Part shown: positions 1 to 5,940 of the stretch, piece by piece
Numbering within the stretch: the first letter of the stretch is position 1
Layout: each line of letters starts with the position of its first letter
Origin: CAVXYC01 sp046154735
GTDB taxonomy: Bacteria; Chloroflexota; UBA6077; JACCZL01
NCBI GenBank assembly: GCA_046154735.1
Contig: JBJXFJ010000128.1
Span: 1-6,041, forward strand
Direction: 5' to 3'
DNA: 6,041 nt
Position numbers and translations under genes: made by a program
The notes under the pieces: generated by a model
What the model was told of the DNA's origin: nothing
Seen by the model: the letters and a program-made list of their open reading frames with translations, nothing else
The model's database searches: none

Positions 1-56
1 CCACCCGCACTCCACAGCACTGGCGCGCCCACGGTCGCGTCGGCGTCCTCGCCACG
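1..56. other. Unresolved stub downstream of nfeD
   Basis: These bases follow the nfeD stop codon on the minus strand. Read on that strand, a GTG-initiated frame stays open to the window edge. A second possible GTG lies slightly further in, behind a GAGGA-like sequence. In many genomes long-form nfeD is followed by an SPFH/stomatin-type gene, so a downstream gene could start here. Fewer than 20 codons are visible, they match nothing I recognise, and no transcription terminator is apparent. Treat this as undetermined. Confidence 0.2.
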
Positions 57-1457
57 CTACTTCTGAGCCCCGACACGCGTGGGCTCCTGGCTTCCGCCGA
101 GCGCGACGCTTTCGTTCGCTGACTCAATCGGTCGCACGTGCAACAGCAGCCCATCCAGCCCGGTGACCTCGATCTCCACGTCCTTCTCAATCGGGCCAGC
201 ATCGGACACGGCCGACCACAGCTCGCTCTCGACGAACACCATGCCACGCGGCTCGAGCGCGACCCGCACGATCCCGCGCGAGCCAATCAACCCTTCTCGA
301 CCGGTGACAACCTTCCGATTCCGCGTCCGCGCCACCGAGCCCACCACGAAGAACGAGAACGCCGCCATACAGAGCACAACCGCGCCAATCGCCTGAACTG
401 AGATCTGCAGGAATGGGGCACTCGCGGGGGCATTGATCAGCAGCATGGAGCCCAGGACAAACGAGATAAGCCCGCCGGCGGTGAGAACGCCATGTGTGGG
501 CGTAAGAATATCAGCGACCAGAAGAAGCAGAGCCAGCCCCATAAACAAGAGCCCGGCATAGTTAATGGGGAGGCTGCCAAGCGCGTAGAGTCCCAACAGG
601 AGACAGATTCCGCCAATGACACCCGGAAAAATTGAGCCAGGGTTACTCAGCTCGAAGAACAATCCCATGGTTCCGAGACTCAAGATGATGTAGGCAATCG
701 TCGGGTCGGTGATGACGTGCAAAAATGATTCAATAGCATTCATCTCAAGGCGCCGAACTTCCGCATTGGCCGTTCGAAGCGTCACTCTCCCGGAAGTTGT
801 CTCGACCGACGTGCCGTCAATTTGCTGGAGCAGGGAGCGCAAATCTGGTGCGACGTAACCGATCACACCGAGGCCCAGCGCCTCCTCGGCGTGCACATTG
901 ACACCCTGACGAACCGCTTGCTCCGCCCACTCGGAGTTCCGGCGACGCTGCTCTGCGAGTGAACGAATATATGCCGCGGCATCATTCGAGACCTTCGCGC
1001 GCATCTCGTCGGACATCTGCTGCTCGCCACTTTCCCCCATGGCCACGGGCGTAGCCGAGCCAATATTCGTCCCCGGCGCCATCGCGGCAATATGCGCGGC
1101 GTAGGTAATGTAGACACCGGCAGAACCAGCGCGTGCCCCGGACGGCGCAACATACACCGCCACGGGCACCCCGGCCCCCAGTATTCGTCGATTGATCTGA
1201 CGCATTGACGAATCCAACCCGCCGGGCGTATCCATTTCAATGACGACAAGCGCGGCACCGGCTTCTTCAGCTTCCGCTATGGCGCGGTCAACATAGCCGG
1301 CGAGCACCGGATTCACCACTCCGACAAATGGGACTACCACCACGGACGCCGTATCCTGAGCGCGCGCGCCAACGGCCAGACCACTCACCCCGCCTAGCAC
1401 GGCCAGACCGGCGATTACGAGGCGAATGAGACGGAAGAGCGAGACGGTACGTGGCAT
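57..1457 (-). CDS. nfeD: Long-form NfeD: membrane-bound ClpP-class serine protease
   Basis: This 466-residue protein has the full long-form NfeD layout. Residues 1-33 are a signal peptide with basic start, hydrophobic core and an ARA cleavage site before Gln34. Residues 36-210 are a ClpP/SppA-like protease domain: the DTPGG turn (76-80), GARAGSAG with probable nucleophile Ser112, MAPGTNIGSATPV (126-138) and probable general base Lys155 in the KVSNDA segment. About five membrane helices lie between 252 and 375, and an OB-fold NfeD domain at about 385-445. Characterised archaeal relatives use a Ser/Lys dyad, cleave the hydrophobic tail of a stomatin partner, and are linked to membrane quality control. 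The protease domain should face outside and the OB fold the cytosol. No other in-frame start lies upstream, so ATG at 1457 is chosen, although its SD is 29 bases away (see the leader feature). It lies 109 bases after glyA on the same strand. No SPFH partner is visible inside the window. Confidence 0.93.
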   Translation of the reverse strand: MPRTVSLFRLIRLVIAGLAVLGGVSGLAVGARAQDTASVVVVPFVGVVNPVLAGYVDRAIAEAEEAGAALVVIEMDTPGGLDSSMRQINRRILGAGVPVAVYVAPSGARAGSAGVYITYAAHIAAMAPGTNIGSATPVAMGESGEQQMSDEMRAKVSNDAAAYIRSLAEQRRRNSEWAEQAVRQGVNVHAEEALGLGVIGYVAPDLRSLLQQIDGTSVETTSGRVTLRTANAEVRRLEMNAIESFLHVITDPTIAYIILSLGTMGLFFELSNPGSIFPGVIGGICLLLGLYALGSLPINYAGLLFMGLALLLLVADILTPTHGVLTAGGLISFVLGSMLLINAPASAPFLQISVQAIGAVVLCMAAFSFFVVGSVARTRNRKVVTGREGLIGSRGIVRVALEPRGMVFVESELWSAVSDAGPIEKDVEIEVTGLDGLLLHVRPIESANESVALGGSQEPTRVGAQK

Positions 1458-1491
1458 ACCACATTGTACCGTCCCGCGAACGGTATCTCCT
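1443..1491 (-). promoter_or_regulatory. nfeD leader: distant SD and two competing hairpins over the start codon
   Basis: Read as nfeD mRNA, a strong AGGAGA Shine-Dalgarno (1491-1486) lies 29 bases before the AUG, too far for normal initiation. Directly after it, TACCGT (1485-1480) can pair with ACGGTA (1472-1467). With that hairpin folded, only 9 unpaired bases separate SD and AUG, which is ideal spacing. A second, stronger fold excludes the first: GACGGTAC (1473-1466) pairs with GTACCGTC (1450-1443), and GTGG (1462-1459) pairs with CCAC (1454-1451). This leaves an AAT bulge and places the AUG in a four-base UAUG loop. The base pairing is seen directly. A regulatory switch is inference, and an operator or chance palindrome remains possible. 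Confidence 0.4.
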
Positions 1492-1500
1492 GCTATTCGG

Positions 1501-1524
1501 TGCCGCCGGAAAGACGGCTGGGCA
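1501..1524 (-). other. GC-rich hairpin between glyA and nfeD
   Basis: TGCC-GCCG and CGGC-GGCA pair into an 8-base-pair stem with a 6-base loop and a 2-base bulge, 43 bases after the glyA stop codon. No T-rich run follows on the minus strand, so it is not a standard intrinsic terminator. It may stabilise or mark the 3' end of a glyA message, or only attenuate read-through into nfeD. Confidence 0.35.
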
Positions 1525-1566
1525 TTCGAGTGCTTAAGCGGGGGTCAGGAGAGAGAGACGGGGGCG

Positions 1567-2856
1567 CTAGATCCGTTCGAGCTCGTCAGCTATGGCTCGC
1601 ACATCTGAACGAAGCTCGCGCAGTCTTGATGGCTCCCCAATGCTCTCCGCCACGCCAGCGACAATCTTTGCTACGGTCTGCATCTGGGCCTCGGTTGCGC
1701 CTCGGGCAGTCATCGACGGAGTGCCAAACCGCACGCCACTGGTCTGCCGTGGCGATCGAGTCTCGCCCGGTACGGTGGACTTGCTCACGATGATGCCCAC
1801 ACGTTCAAGTGCTTCAGCAAAGGCCGCCCCTGTGAACTCTCGATCAAACAGCTTGATCACGAGGAGGTGGTTATCGGTGCCACCGGAGACAAGCGTAAAC
1901 CCGTGCTCCATAAGCTTGGACGCTAGCACCTTCGCGTTTCGCACGATCGACTGAGAATAGGCCTTGAACTCGGGCGCGCTCGCCTCGTGGAAACAGACTG
2001 CCTTGGCCGCGATTGCGGACATCGTTGGGCCGCCCTGGATTCCCGGAAAAAGCGCTCGGTCAATCCCCTTGGCAAGTCTTGCGCTGCACATCACCAGACC
2101 GCCGCGCGGGCCGCGCAGGGTCTTGTGAGTTGTTGTTGTCACGATATCTGCGAAGGGAAACGGGCTCGGGTGCTCGCCGGCTGCCACCAGTCCCGCGATG
2201 TGGGCAATATCGGCCATGAATAACGCGCCGACGCTGTCCGCAATTTCTTTGAATCGGGGAAAGTCAAGCGTGCGGGGATACGCGGACGCCCCCGCCACGA
2301 TAAGCTTGGGTTTGTGTTCTCGCGCGAGACGGTCCAGCTCGTCGTAATCGATGTATTCCGTCTCGGGATGCACCTTATACGAGACGATTTTGAACTGCTG
2401 ACCCGAAAAGCTTACCGGGCTGCCATGGGTCAGATGTCCGCCGTGGCTCAGATCCATCCCCAGAATCGTGTCCCCAAGCTGGAGACAACCGTAATACGCG
2501 GCCATGTTTGCACCAGAGCCTGAGTGCGGCTGAACGTTGGCATGCTCAGCGCCAAAGAGCTGCTTTGCGCGTTCAATGGCCAGGGACTCAATCTCATCGA
2601 CAATGCCCACACCCTGGTAATATCGCCCGCCGGGGTAGCCCTCGGCATACTTCACATTCAGGTGACTCGAGAGTGCTTGAAGTACCGCCGGCGACGCGTA
2701 GTTCTCACTTGCGATAAAGTTCAACGTGCGGTTATGCCGTTGCCGGTCTCGCTCAAGCATTCGGGCGATCTCCGGATCGCTCTGCTTCAGCGACGTTGTC
2801 GGCCGCGCAGAAGTCAACGCCCCGTTGGCCTCAAGGCGTTCCATGGTAGTGGCCAT
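1567..2856 (-). CDS. glyA: Serine hydroxymethyltransferase
   Basis: This cytosolic PLP enzyme interconverts serine plus tetrahydrofolate with glycine plus 5,10-methylene-tetrahydrofolate, the main entry of one-carbon units for purine, thymidylate and methionine synthesis. The 429 residues cover the whole family length. Visible signatures are IASENYAS (48-55), YAEGYPGGRYYQG (70-82), HSGSGAN (111-117), ADIAHIAGL (215-223, Asp216 and His219 near the cofactor), TTTTHKTLRGPRGG with the Schiff-base Lys245, and SGVRFGTP with the carboxylate-binding Arg376. The N-terminus before IASEN is about 15 residues longer than in E. coli GlyA and looks disordered. ATG at 2856 is preferred because GAAAGGGAA (2870-2862) precedes it at good SD spacing. 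Met5 is the only other early candidate. All catalytic residues are intact. It diverges from the receiver-like gene across 124 bases and is followed by nfeD. Confidence 0.98.
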   Translation of the reverse strand: MATTMERLEANGALTSARPTTSLKQSDPEIARMLERDRQRHNRTLNFIASENYASPAVLQALSSHLNVKYAEGYPGGRYYQGVGIVDEIESLAIERAKQLFGAEHANVQPHSGSGANMAAYYGCLQLGDTILGMDLSHGGHLTHGSPVSFSGQQFKIVSYKVHPETEYIDYDELDRLAREHKPKLIVAGASAYPRTLDFPRFKEIADSVGALFMADIAHIAGLVAAGEHPSPFPFADIVTTTTHKTLRGPRGGLVMCSARLAKGIDRALFPGIQGGPTMSAIAAKAVCFHEASAPEFKAYSQSIVRNAKVLASKLMEHGFTLVSGGTDNHLLVIKLFDREFTGAAFAEALERVGIIVSKSTVPGETRSPRQTSGVRFGTPSMTARGATEAQMQTVAKIVAGVAESIGEPSRLRELRSDVRAIADELERI

Positions 2857-2878
2857 GCATGTTCCCTTTCGATTCGAT

Positions 2879-2969
2879 ACTCAGAATTGGTGCTTCAGTG
2901 TAGCAACACTGGCGCGGCGCCCGGCACCATGAGCTCAACCCGCCCTATCGCGCCCGACGCATTCTGAGT
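2879..2969. promoter_or_regulatory. 9-base inverted repeat spanning the divergent glyA / receiver control region
   Basis: ACTCAGAAT (2879-2887) and its exact reverse complement ATTCTGAGT (2961-2969) lie 73 bases apart in the divergent intergenic region. One copy is 22 bases upstream of the glyA ATG. The other is 11 bases upstream of the receiver-like ATG, next to its SD. The placement would suit one protein binding both promoters or a looped complex. No convincing -35/-10 pair was found for either gene, so an operator role is inference and chance cannot be excluded. Confidence 0.3.
2896..2911. promoter_or_regulatory. Short perfect palindrome in the glyA upstream region
   Basis: CAGTGT, a 4-base spacer and ACACTG form a perfect dyad about 40 bases upstream of the glyA start. 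The size and position suit a dimeric repressor or activator site in the glyA promoter. On the minus strand the same bases contain TTGCTA and TACACT, which loosely resemble promoter hexamers but are not correctly spaced. The function is unproven. Confidence 0.25.
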
Positions 2970-2970
2970 T

Positions 2971-2974
2971 GGAG
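2971..2974 (+). promoter_or_regulatory. SD that fixes the start of the receiver-like gene
   Basis: GGAG followed by six bases and ATG at 2981 is a well-placed ribosome binding site. It rules against the in-frame TTG at 2969, which would put the SD inside the coding sequence and add four residues before the first strand of the fold. Confidence 0.75.
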
Positions 2975-2980
2975 ATATCT

Positions 2981-3352
2981 ATGTCATTAGCCAGAGTTAT
3001 CGCACTCGTCGACGATCTCATGACCGTCTCACGACTGGAGTCCGCCGCAACGGCAAGCGGAACAACGGTCATCTTTCCGACCGATGAGCAGGAGCTCAAA
3101 TTATCAATCGAGCAAGTGCAGGGGCAGAATGCGTTGCTCCTCGTCGGGCTGGCTACCAGCAGGCTCCCGTGGGAGACGCTGGTTCCATTCTGTCAATCCG
3201 TGGCCGCGGCGGAAGGGGTGGAGCTACGGGTCATCGCCTTTGGCCCGCACATGGATCTGAAGTTGCGACACCAGGCTCAGGAAGCCGGCATTCAGGAAGT
3301 CTGGGCAAATTCACGGCTGATGACCGATCTGCCCGGATTACTCATGGGGTAA
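2981..3352 (+). CDS. Stand-alone degenerate CheY-like (pseudo-receiver) protein
   Basis: This 123-residue protein has the alternating strand/helix pattern of a response-regulator receiver and nothing else. Strand 1 is RVIALVDDL (5-13) with the acidic pair Asp11-Asp12, strand 3 is ALLLVGLAT (51-59), and strand 4 is LRVIAFG (82-88). Helix 4 and strand 5 follow (HQAQEAGIQEVW, 97-108), then a short C-terminal helix ending LPGLL (117-121). The phospho-acceptor Asp at the end of strand 3 appears to be Gly56, the conserved Thr/Ser of strand 4 is Gly88, and the conserved Lys after strand 5 is Asn110. Aspartyl phosphorylation is therefore unlikely. It probably acts as a protein-interaction module or a signal-independent regulator. 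It has no output domain and no kinase nearby. It diverges from glyA, and its stop codon is 8 bases before a MITE-like insertion. The fold assignment is by pattern and the function is unknown. Confidence 0.82.
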   Translation: MSLARVIALVDDLMTVSRLESAATASGTTVIFPTDEQELKLSIEQVQGQNALLLVGLATSRLPWETLVPFCQSVAAAEGVELRVIAFGPHMDLKLRHQAQEAGIQEVWANSRLMTDLPGLLMG

Positions 3353-3360
3353 CTGCCTCC

Positions 3361-3524
3361 GCCCAATACGGTTTAGTGAAGAATGAAGAGTTGGGACGGA
3401 CAGATGAGGAGCTTGCCAGACACTCGTCCACCCTGCCTGCTCGCACTCTTCACTCTTCACTCTTCACTCTTCACTCTTCACTCTTCACTCTTCACTCTTC
3501 ACTCTTCACTAAACCGTATTGAGC
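3361..3524. mobile_element. MITE-like non-autonomous element with terminal inverted repeats and target duplication
   Basis: The left end (3361-3391) and the reverse complement of the right end (3524-3494) match at 29 of 31 bases, including an uninterrupted 18-base core AATACGGTTTAGTGAAGA. The element is flanked by a direct repeat GCCTCC (3355-3360 and 3525-3530), as expected of a target-site duplication. The direct repeat can be read as 9 bases (GCCTCCGCC) because the element starts with GCC. The interior encodes no plausible transposase. About 67 bases are a heptamer array and about 50 are unique. It sits in the convergent junction between the receiver-like gene and fabL, where it breaks neither. 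Transcribed from either side it would form a long hairpin and could block read-through. The transposon family was not identified. Confidence 0.75.
3444..3510. repeat. Heptanucleotide tandem repeat (CACTCTT, 9 full copies plus CACT)
   Basis: Nine perfect copies of CACTCTT and a partial tenth run head to tail and merge into the right terminal inverted repeat of the MITE-like element. The opposite arm (3375-3391) holds only about two degenerate copies, so the array seems to have grown by slippage from the right end. Perfect identity between units suggests recent expansion or contraction. Heptamer arrays of this type are known as STRR sequences in cyanobacteria. No coding role is expected. Confidence 0.95.
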
Positions 3525-3550
3525 GCCTCCGCCATGATCTCGGAAATATC

Positions 3551-3572
3551 AGCAACAGGTGAGTCAGTTGCT
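3551..3572 (-). terminator. Weak hairpin at the fabL stop codon
   Basis: AGCAAC and GTTGCT pair as a 6-base stem with a 10-base loop, starting inside the fabL TAG codon on the minus strand. The following sequence is only mildly T-rich, so this is a poor intrinsic terminator at best. Confidence 0.2.
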
Positions 3573-4347
3573 AGGAGGGAAGTGAGTACCCTCCGTCAAC
3601 AATGATCGTCTGCCCGCGAATCATCCAGGCATCCCGTGAACAGAGGAAACCTACAACGCGAGCAAGATCATCCGGCTCCAGCATGCGCCGAGCCGGGGTT
3701 CTCTCTCGGGCGGCTTCGAGCATGGCCTCTCGTCCAGCGAAGAACTCGAGTGCATCAGTTTCCACAAGGCCTCCGGAAACCGCGTTCACAACGATGTTTC
3801 GATCGGCAAGCTCAACCGCGAGATACCTCGTAAGCGCCTCGAGCGCGGCCTTAGAGATCCCCACCGCCGAGTAGTCCGGCAAGACCCGGTCTGAGCCCAG
3901 GCTGGAGATATTCACAATGGCGCCGCCTTGATCCATTAACGCGGCCGCGTGACGCGCGCACAGCCAGGCCCCACGCGCATTGATATTCATGGTCCAGTCC
4001 CAGTGGCGGACGTCCAGTTGCAGGGTGGGTCTGATCACGCCAGACGCGGCATTGTTCACCAGAATGTCAAGGCGGCCCCATGATGCTTGGATTGCGCCAA
4101 ACATGCGGTCGATTCGCTCCGGATCGCCAATATGGCCGCGGATCGGCTCAGCCCGCACGCCCAGCGCGCGGGCCTGTTCCGCCGTTTCCAGAGCGGTCGC
4201 CTCGTTTCGGAAGTAATTGACCAGGACGTCGGCGCCGCGTCGGGCCAGCTCCATTACCACGGCCCGGCCAATGCCGCGCCCACCCCCCGTTACCAGCGCC
4301 TGCCGACCTAGCAGATCCCTTGGGCGCTCAAAATTATTCACCTGCAT
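3571..4347 (-). CDS. fabL: FabL-type enoyl-[acyl-carrier-protein] reductase
   Basis: This 258-residue short-chain dehydrogenase/reductase probably reduces trans-2-enoyl-ACP with NADPH, the last step of each fatty-acid elongation cycle in the cytosol. The cofactor motif is TGGGRGIG (20-27), followed by NNAAS (98-102). The catalytic spacing is Tyr159-x6-Lys166, as in enoyl-ACP reductases, rather than the Tyr-x3-Lys of typical SDR ketoreductases. Several long segments resemble what I recall of Bacillus subtilis FabL: NNAASGV-RP, HWDWTMNINA (115-124), SKAALEALTRYLAVEL (165-180), VNAVSGG (187-193) and MIRGQTIIVDGG (242-253). ATG at 4347 leaves about 14 residues before the Rossmann fold. GGGGAAT (4362-4356) is a modest SD. 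The gene is convergent with the receiver-like gene and divergent from the membrane protein, with no other fab gene in view. A generic SDR oxidoreductase is the alternative, but the motif set argues against it. Confidence 0.88.
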   Translation of the reverse strand: MQVNNFERPRDLLGRQALVTGGGRGIGRAVVMELARRGADVLVNYFRNEATALETAEQARALGVRAEPIRGHIGDPERIDRMFGAIQASWGRLDILVNNAASGVIRPTLQLDVRHWDWTMNINARGAWLCARHAAALMDQGGAIVNISSLGSDRVLPDYSAVGISKAALEALTRYLAVELADRNIVVNAVSGGLVETDALEFFAGREAMLEAARERTPARRMLEPDDLARVVGFLCSRDAWMIRGQTIIVDGGYSLPS

Positions 4348-4437
4348 GATGCGAGATTCCCCATGACAATGCTCTCATTCATCCGATGCCGCTAGAATCG
4401 CCATACGTTCCTTGCCAGATTCATTGGACCCACGGAC
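4348..4437. promoter_or_regulatory. Divergent control region between fabL and the membrane protein gene
   Basis: Both genes must start from these 90 bases. On the plus strand TAGAAT (4393-4398) resembles a -10 box 39 bases before the membrane-protein ATG, and ATGACA (4363-4368) resembles a -35. Their 24-base spacing is too long for a standard promoter. No clear pair was seen for fabL. I see no large palindrome or riboswitch-like structure. Confidence 0.3.
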
Positions 4438-5940
4438 ATGCAGTTCAGAAACATAGCCCACAATCCTCCTCTTGCCATAGCCATCGTCTTCTTTGCGGTG
4501 GCTGGACTTGTGATGGCAACGGTCCGCCTGGAGGGACAGACCTTCACCATTGGCACCATTGGCAGCGTGCAATTTACGCTGAACACCACGGCGTCGGCGC
4601 TCGCCGCGACACTTGGAATTCTGATGGCGCTGGTGCTACTCACCGTGCAGCTTACCGCCCAGCGCTTCTCCTTCAACATCATCGATATCGTTCTACCTAG
4701 CCCGGTGAACCTCGGCATAATCCTGCTGTTCACCATCTCAATTGCCTACAGCCTCTGGATTTCGGTGGCCATTAGCGACTCCTACATTCCCGAATTGGGA
4801 ACATATCTCGCACTCAGTCTGGCAACGCTCTGCTTCGCACTTCTCATCCCCTACACGCTCTACCTCTTCAAGGTCCTCCGACCGTCAAATTTACTGAATT
4901 CGTTTCGAAAAGAAGTCATTCGCGCAGCCCAAAATGCCTGTCATGGCAGCCCCATCAGTGTGTGTCATGCACAGGCGGCCGAGCGCCTCGAGAACATCGG
5001 AGATGTAGGACGGAGCGCGGTGAATCTCGCGGACGCCGACACCGCCCGACGCTCCATCTGGGCGCTCCATGGAACGCTTCAGGACTACCTCAAGATCAAG
5101 TCGGAGCTTCCGCCGGGCTGGTTCACGGCGGAATCACGCATCGTGCGGGGACGACATGAAGCCGCACTTCAACAGATCCGCCAGAGCGGCATCTGGATCG
5201 AGCGGCGCGCCGTGGAGGAGCTGCAGGATCTCTTCAATGCCGCGCTGCTCGCGCGCATGGACGATATCACCCACACTGTGGCCCAGGCGCTCCGCATGGT
5301 GGGAGAAGACGCCATCGCGGCCAATGATCGCCCGTTGATGTTGCTTGTGAGCAAGTTTTTCAACACGTTCCTCCGCGCCACGATCAACCGCGGTGAGGTA
5401 CGGGGCGGCTATGACACGCTCTATGAGTATGAGCTCCTGGCTGATGCCGCCCTGCTCGGCGAGCCTCAGTTTGCAATGCAGATCGCAGAACGGCTGACAT
5501 ATTACGGTGAAGCCGCGGGCGGACGGCTCTTATGGATGGCCGCGGCGAGCGCCCATGATCTGCGTGTGCTCGCGGAAGATAATCACCGCCGTGAGGGCGA
5601 CAGCGCGGTCACGGATCGGTTTATTCAGCTCCTGCATGGCATGACTGAACGCGTGGCGCCGCGCGATCCCATTCTGGGGCGACAGCTTCACAAAACGGCG
5701 ATTGCGCTCGGCTGCTATTTCCTATCAGTCGAGGCGCATCCCCATGCAGAGGCCGTCCGCACGCTCCTAAGCAACGTCCCGACTGAAGAAATACTGTCAA
5801 TTCAGCGCGAGCTCTCTGCCGTGACAGAACCCGAGTTCTGGGAAGTGACCGAACGCTGGGTCAACTTTGACTATATGGACCAGACGGCGCGGGTGATGCT
5901 TGATACCTTCGTGCAAGATCCAATCACGGTACGTCAATAA
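4438..5940 (+). CDS. DUF2254-like membrane protein of unknown function
   Basis: I do not recognise a characterised relative. The 500-residue protein has four predicted membrane helices at about 11-28, 51-71, 91-111 and 120-144, then a basic segment (KVLRP, FRKEVIR) and about 350 soluble residues rich in helix. The positive-inside rule puts both termini in the cytosol. The second helix and following loop, with LLTVQLTAQRFS (67-78), resemble the core of DUF2254 membrane proteins, and the total length fits. I do not see the conserved C-terminal motif I would expect, so it is at best a divergent member. Asp/Glu/Arg-rich helices fill the tail, with no enzyme motif evident. ATG at 4438 is the only start after an in-frame TAG at 4393. 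It has only a weak GGA (4426-4428) as SD, but the first helix needs this start. It is divergent from fabL, with non-coding palindromic sequence after it. Confidence 0.9.
   Translation: MQFRNIAHNPPLAIAIVFFAVAGLVMATVRLEGQTFTIGTIGSVQFTLNTTASALAATLGILMALVLLTVQLTAQRFSFNIIDIVLPSPVNLGIILLFTISIAYSLWISVAISDSYIPELGTYLALSLATLCFALLIPYTLYLFKVLRPSNLLNSFRKEVIRAAQNACHGSPISVCHAQAAERLENIGDVGRSAVNLADADTARRSIWALHGTLQDYLKIKSELPPGWFTAESRIVRGRHEAALQQIRQSGIWIERRAVEELQDLFNAALLARMDDITHTVAQALRMVGEDAIAANDRPLMLLVSKFFNTFLRATINRGEVRGGYDTLYEYELLADAALLGEPQFAMQIAERLTYYGEAAGGRLLWMAAASAHDLRVLAEDNHRREGDSAVTDRFIQLLHGMTERVAPRDPILGRQLHKTAIALGCYFLSVEAHPHAEAVRTLLSNVPTEEILSIQRELSAVTEPEFWEVTERWVNFDYMDQTARVMLDTFVQDPITVRQ

Noticed and set aside
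863..1258. A 131-codon open frame on the minus strand inside nfeD
   Set aside because: It overlaps the protease domain of nfeD in another frame. Its product is rich in Arg, Pro and Trp with no fold, typical of a GC-rich shadow frame.
2524..2967. A 147-codon plus-strand frame over the 5' part of glyA
   Set aside because: It is antisense to a highly conserved enzyme, shows no motif or SD, and runs into the control region of the receiver-like gene.
2857..2980. Riboswitch (glycine or tetrahydrofolate type) upstream of glyA
   Set aside because: The leader is short and I could not find the paired elements expected of these riboswitches, only small dyads.
3444..3510. CRISPR array
   Set aside because: The units are 7 bases, directly adjacent and without spacers, so this is a simple tandem repeat.
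3169..3522. A plus-strand frame through the end of the receiver-like gene and the heptamer array
   Set aside because: Its C-terminal repeat (HSSLFTL units) is just translation of the tandem repeat. The start lies inside the real gene in a different frame.
4393..4398. A confident promoter for the membrane-protein gene
   Set aside because: TAGAAT resembles a -10 box, but no -35 box lies 16-18 bases upstream. It is kept only as a weak note.
4392..4736. A 114-codon minus-strand frame extending fabL upstream
   Set aside because: It is antisense to the N-terminal membrane helices of the plus-strand gene, in no continuity with fabL, and without recognisable motifs.
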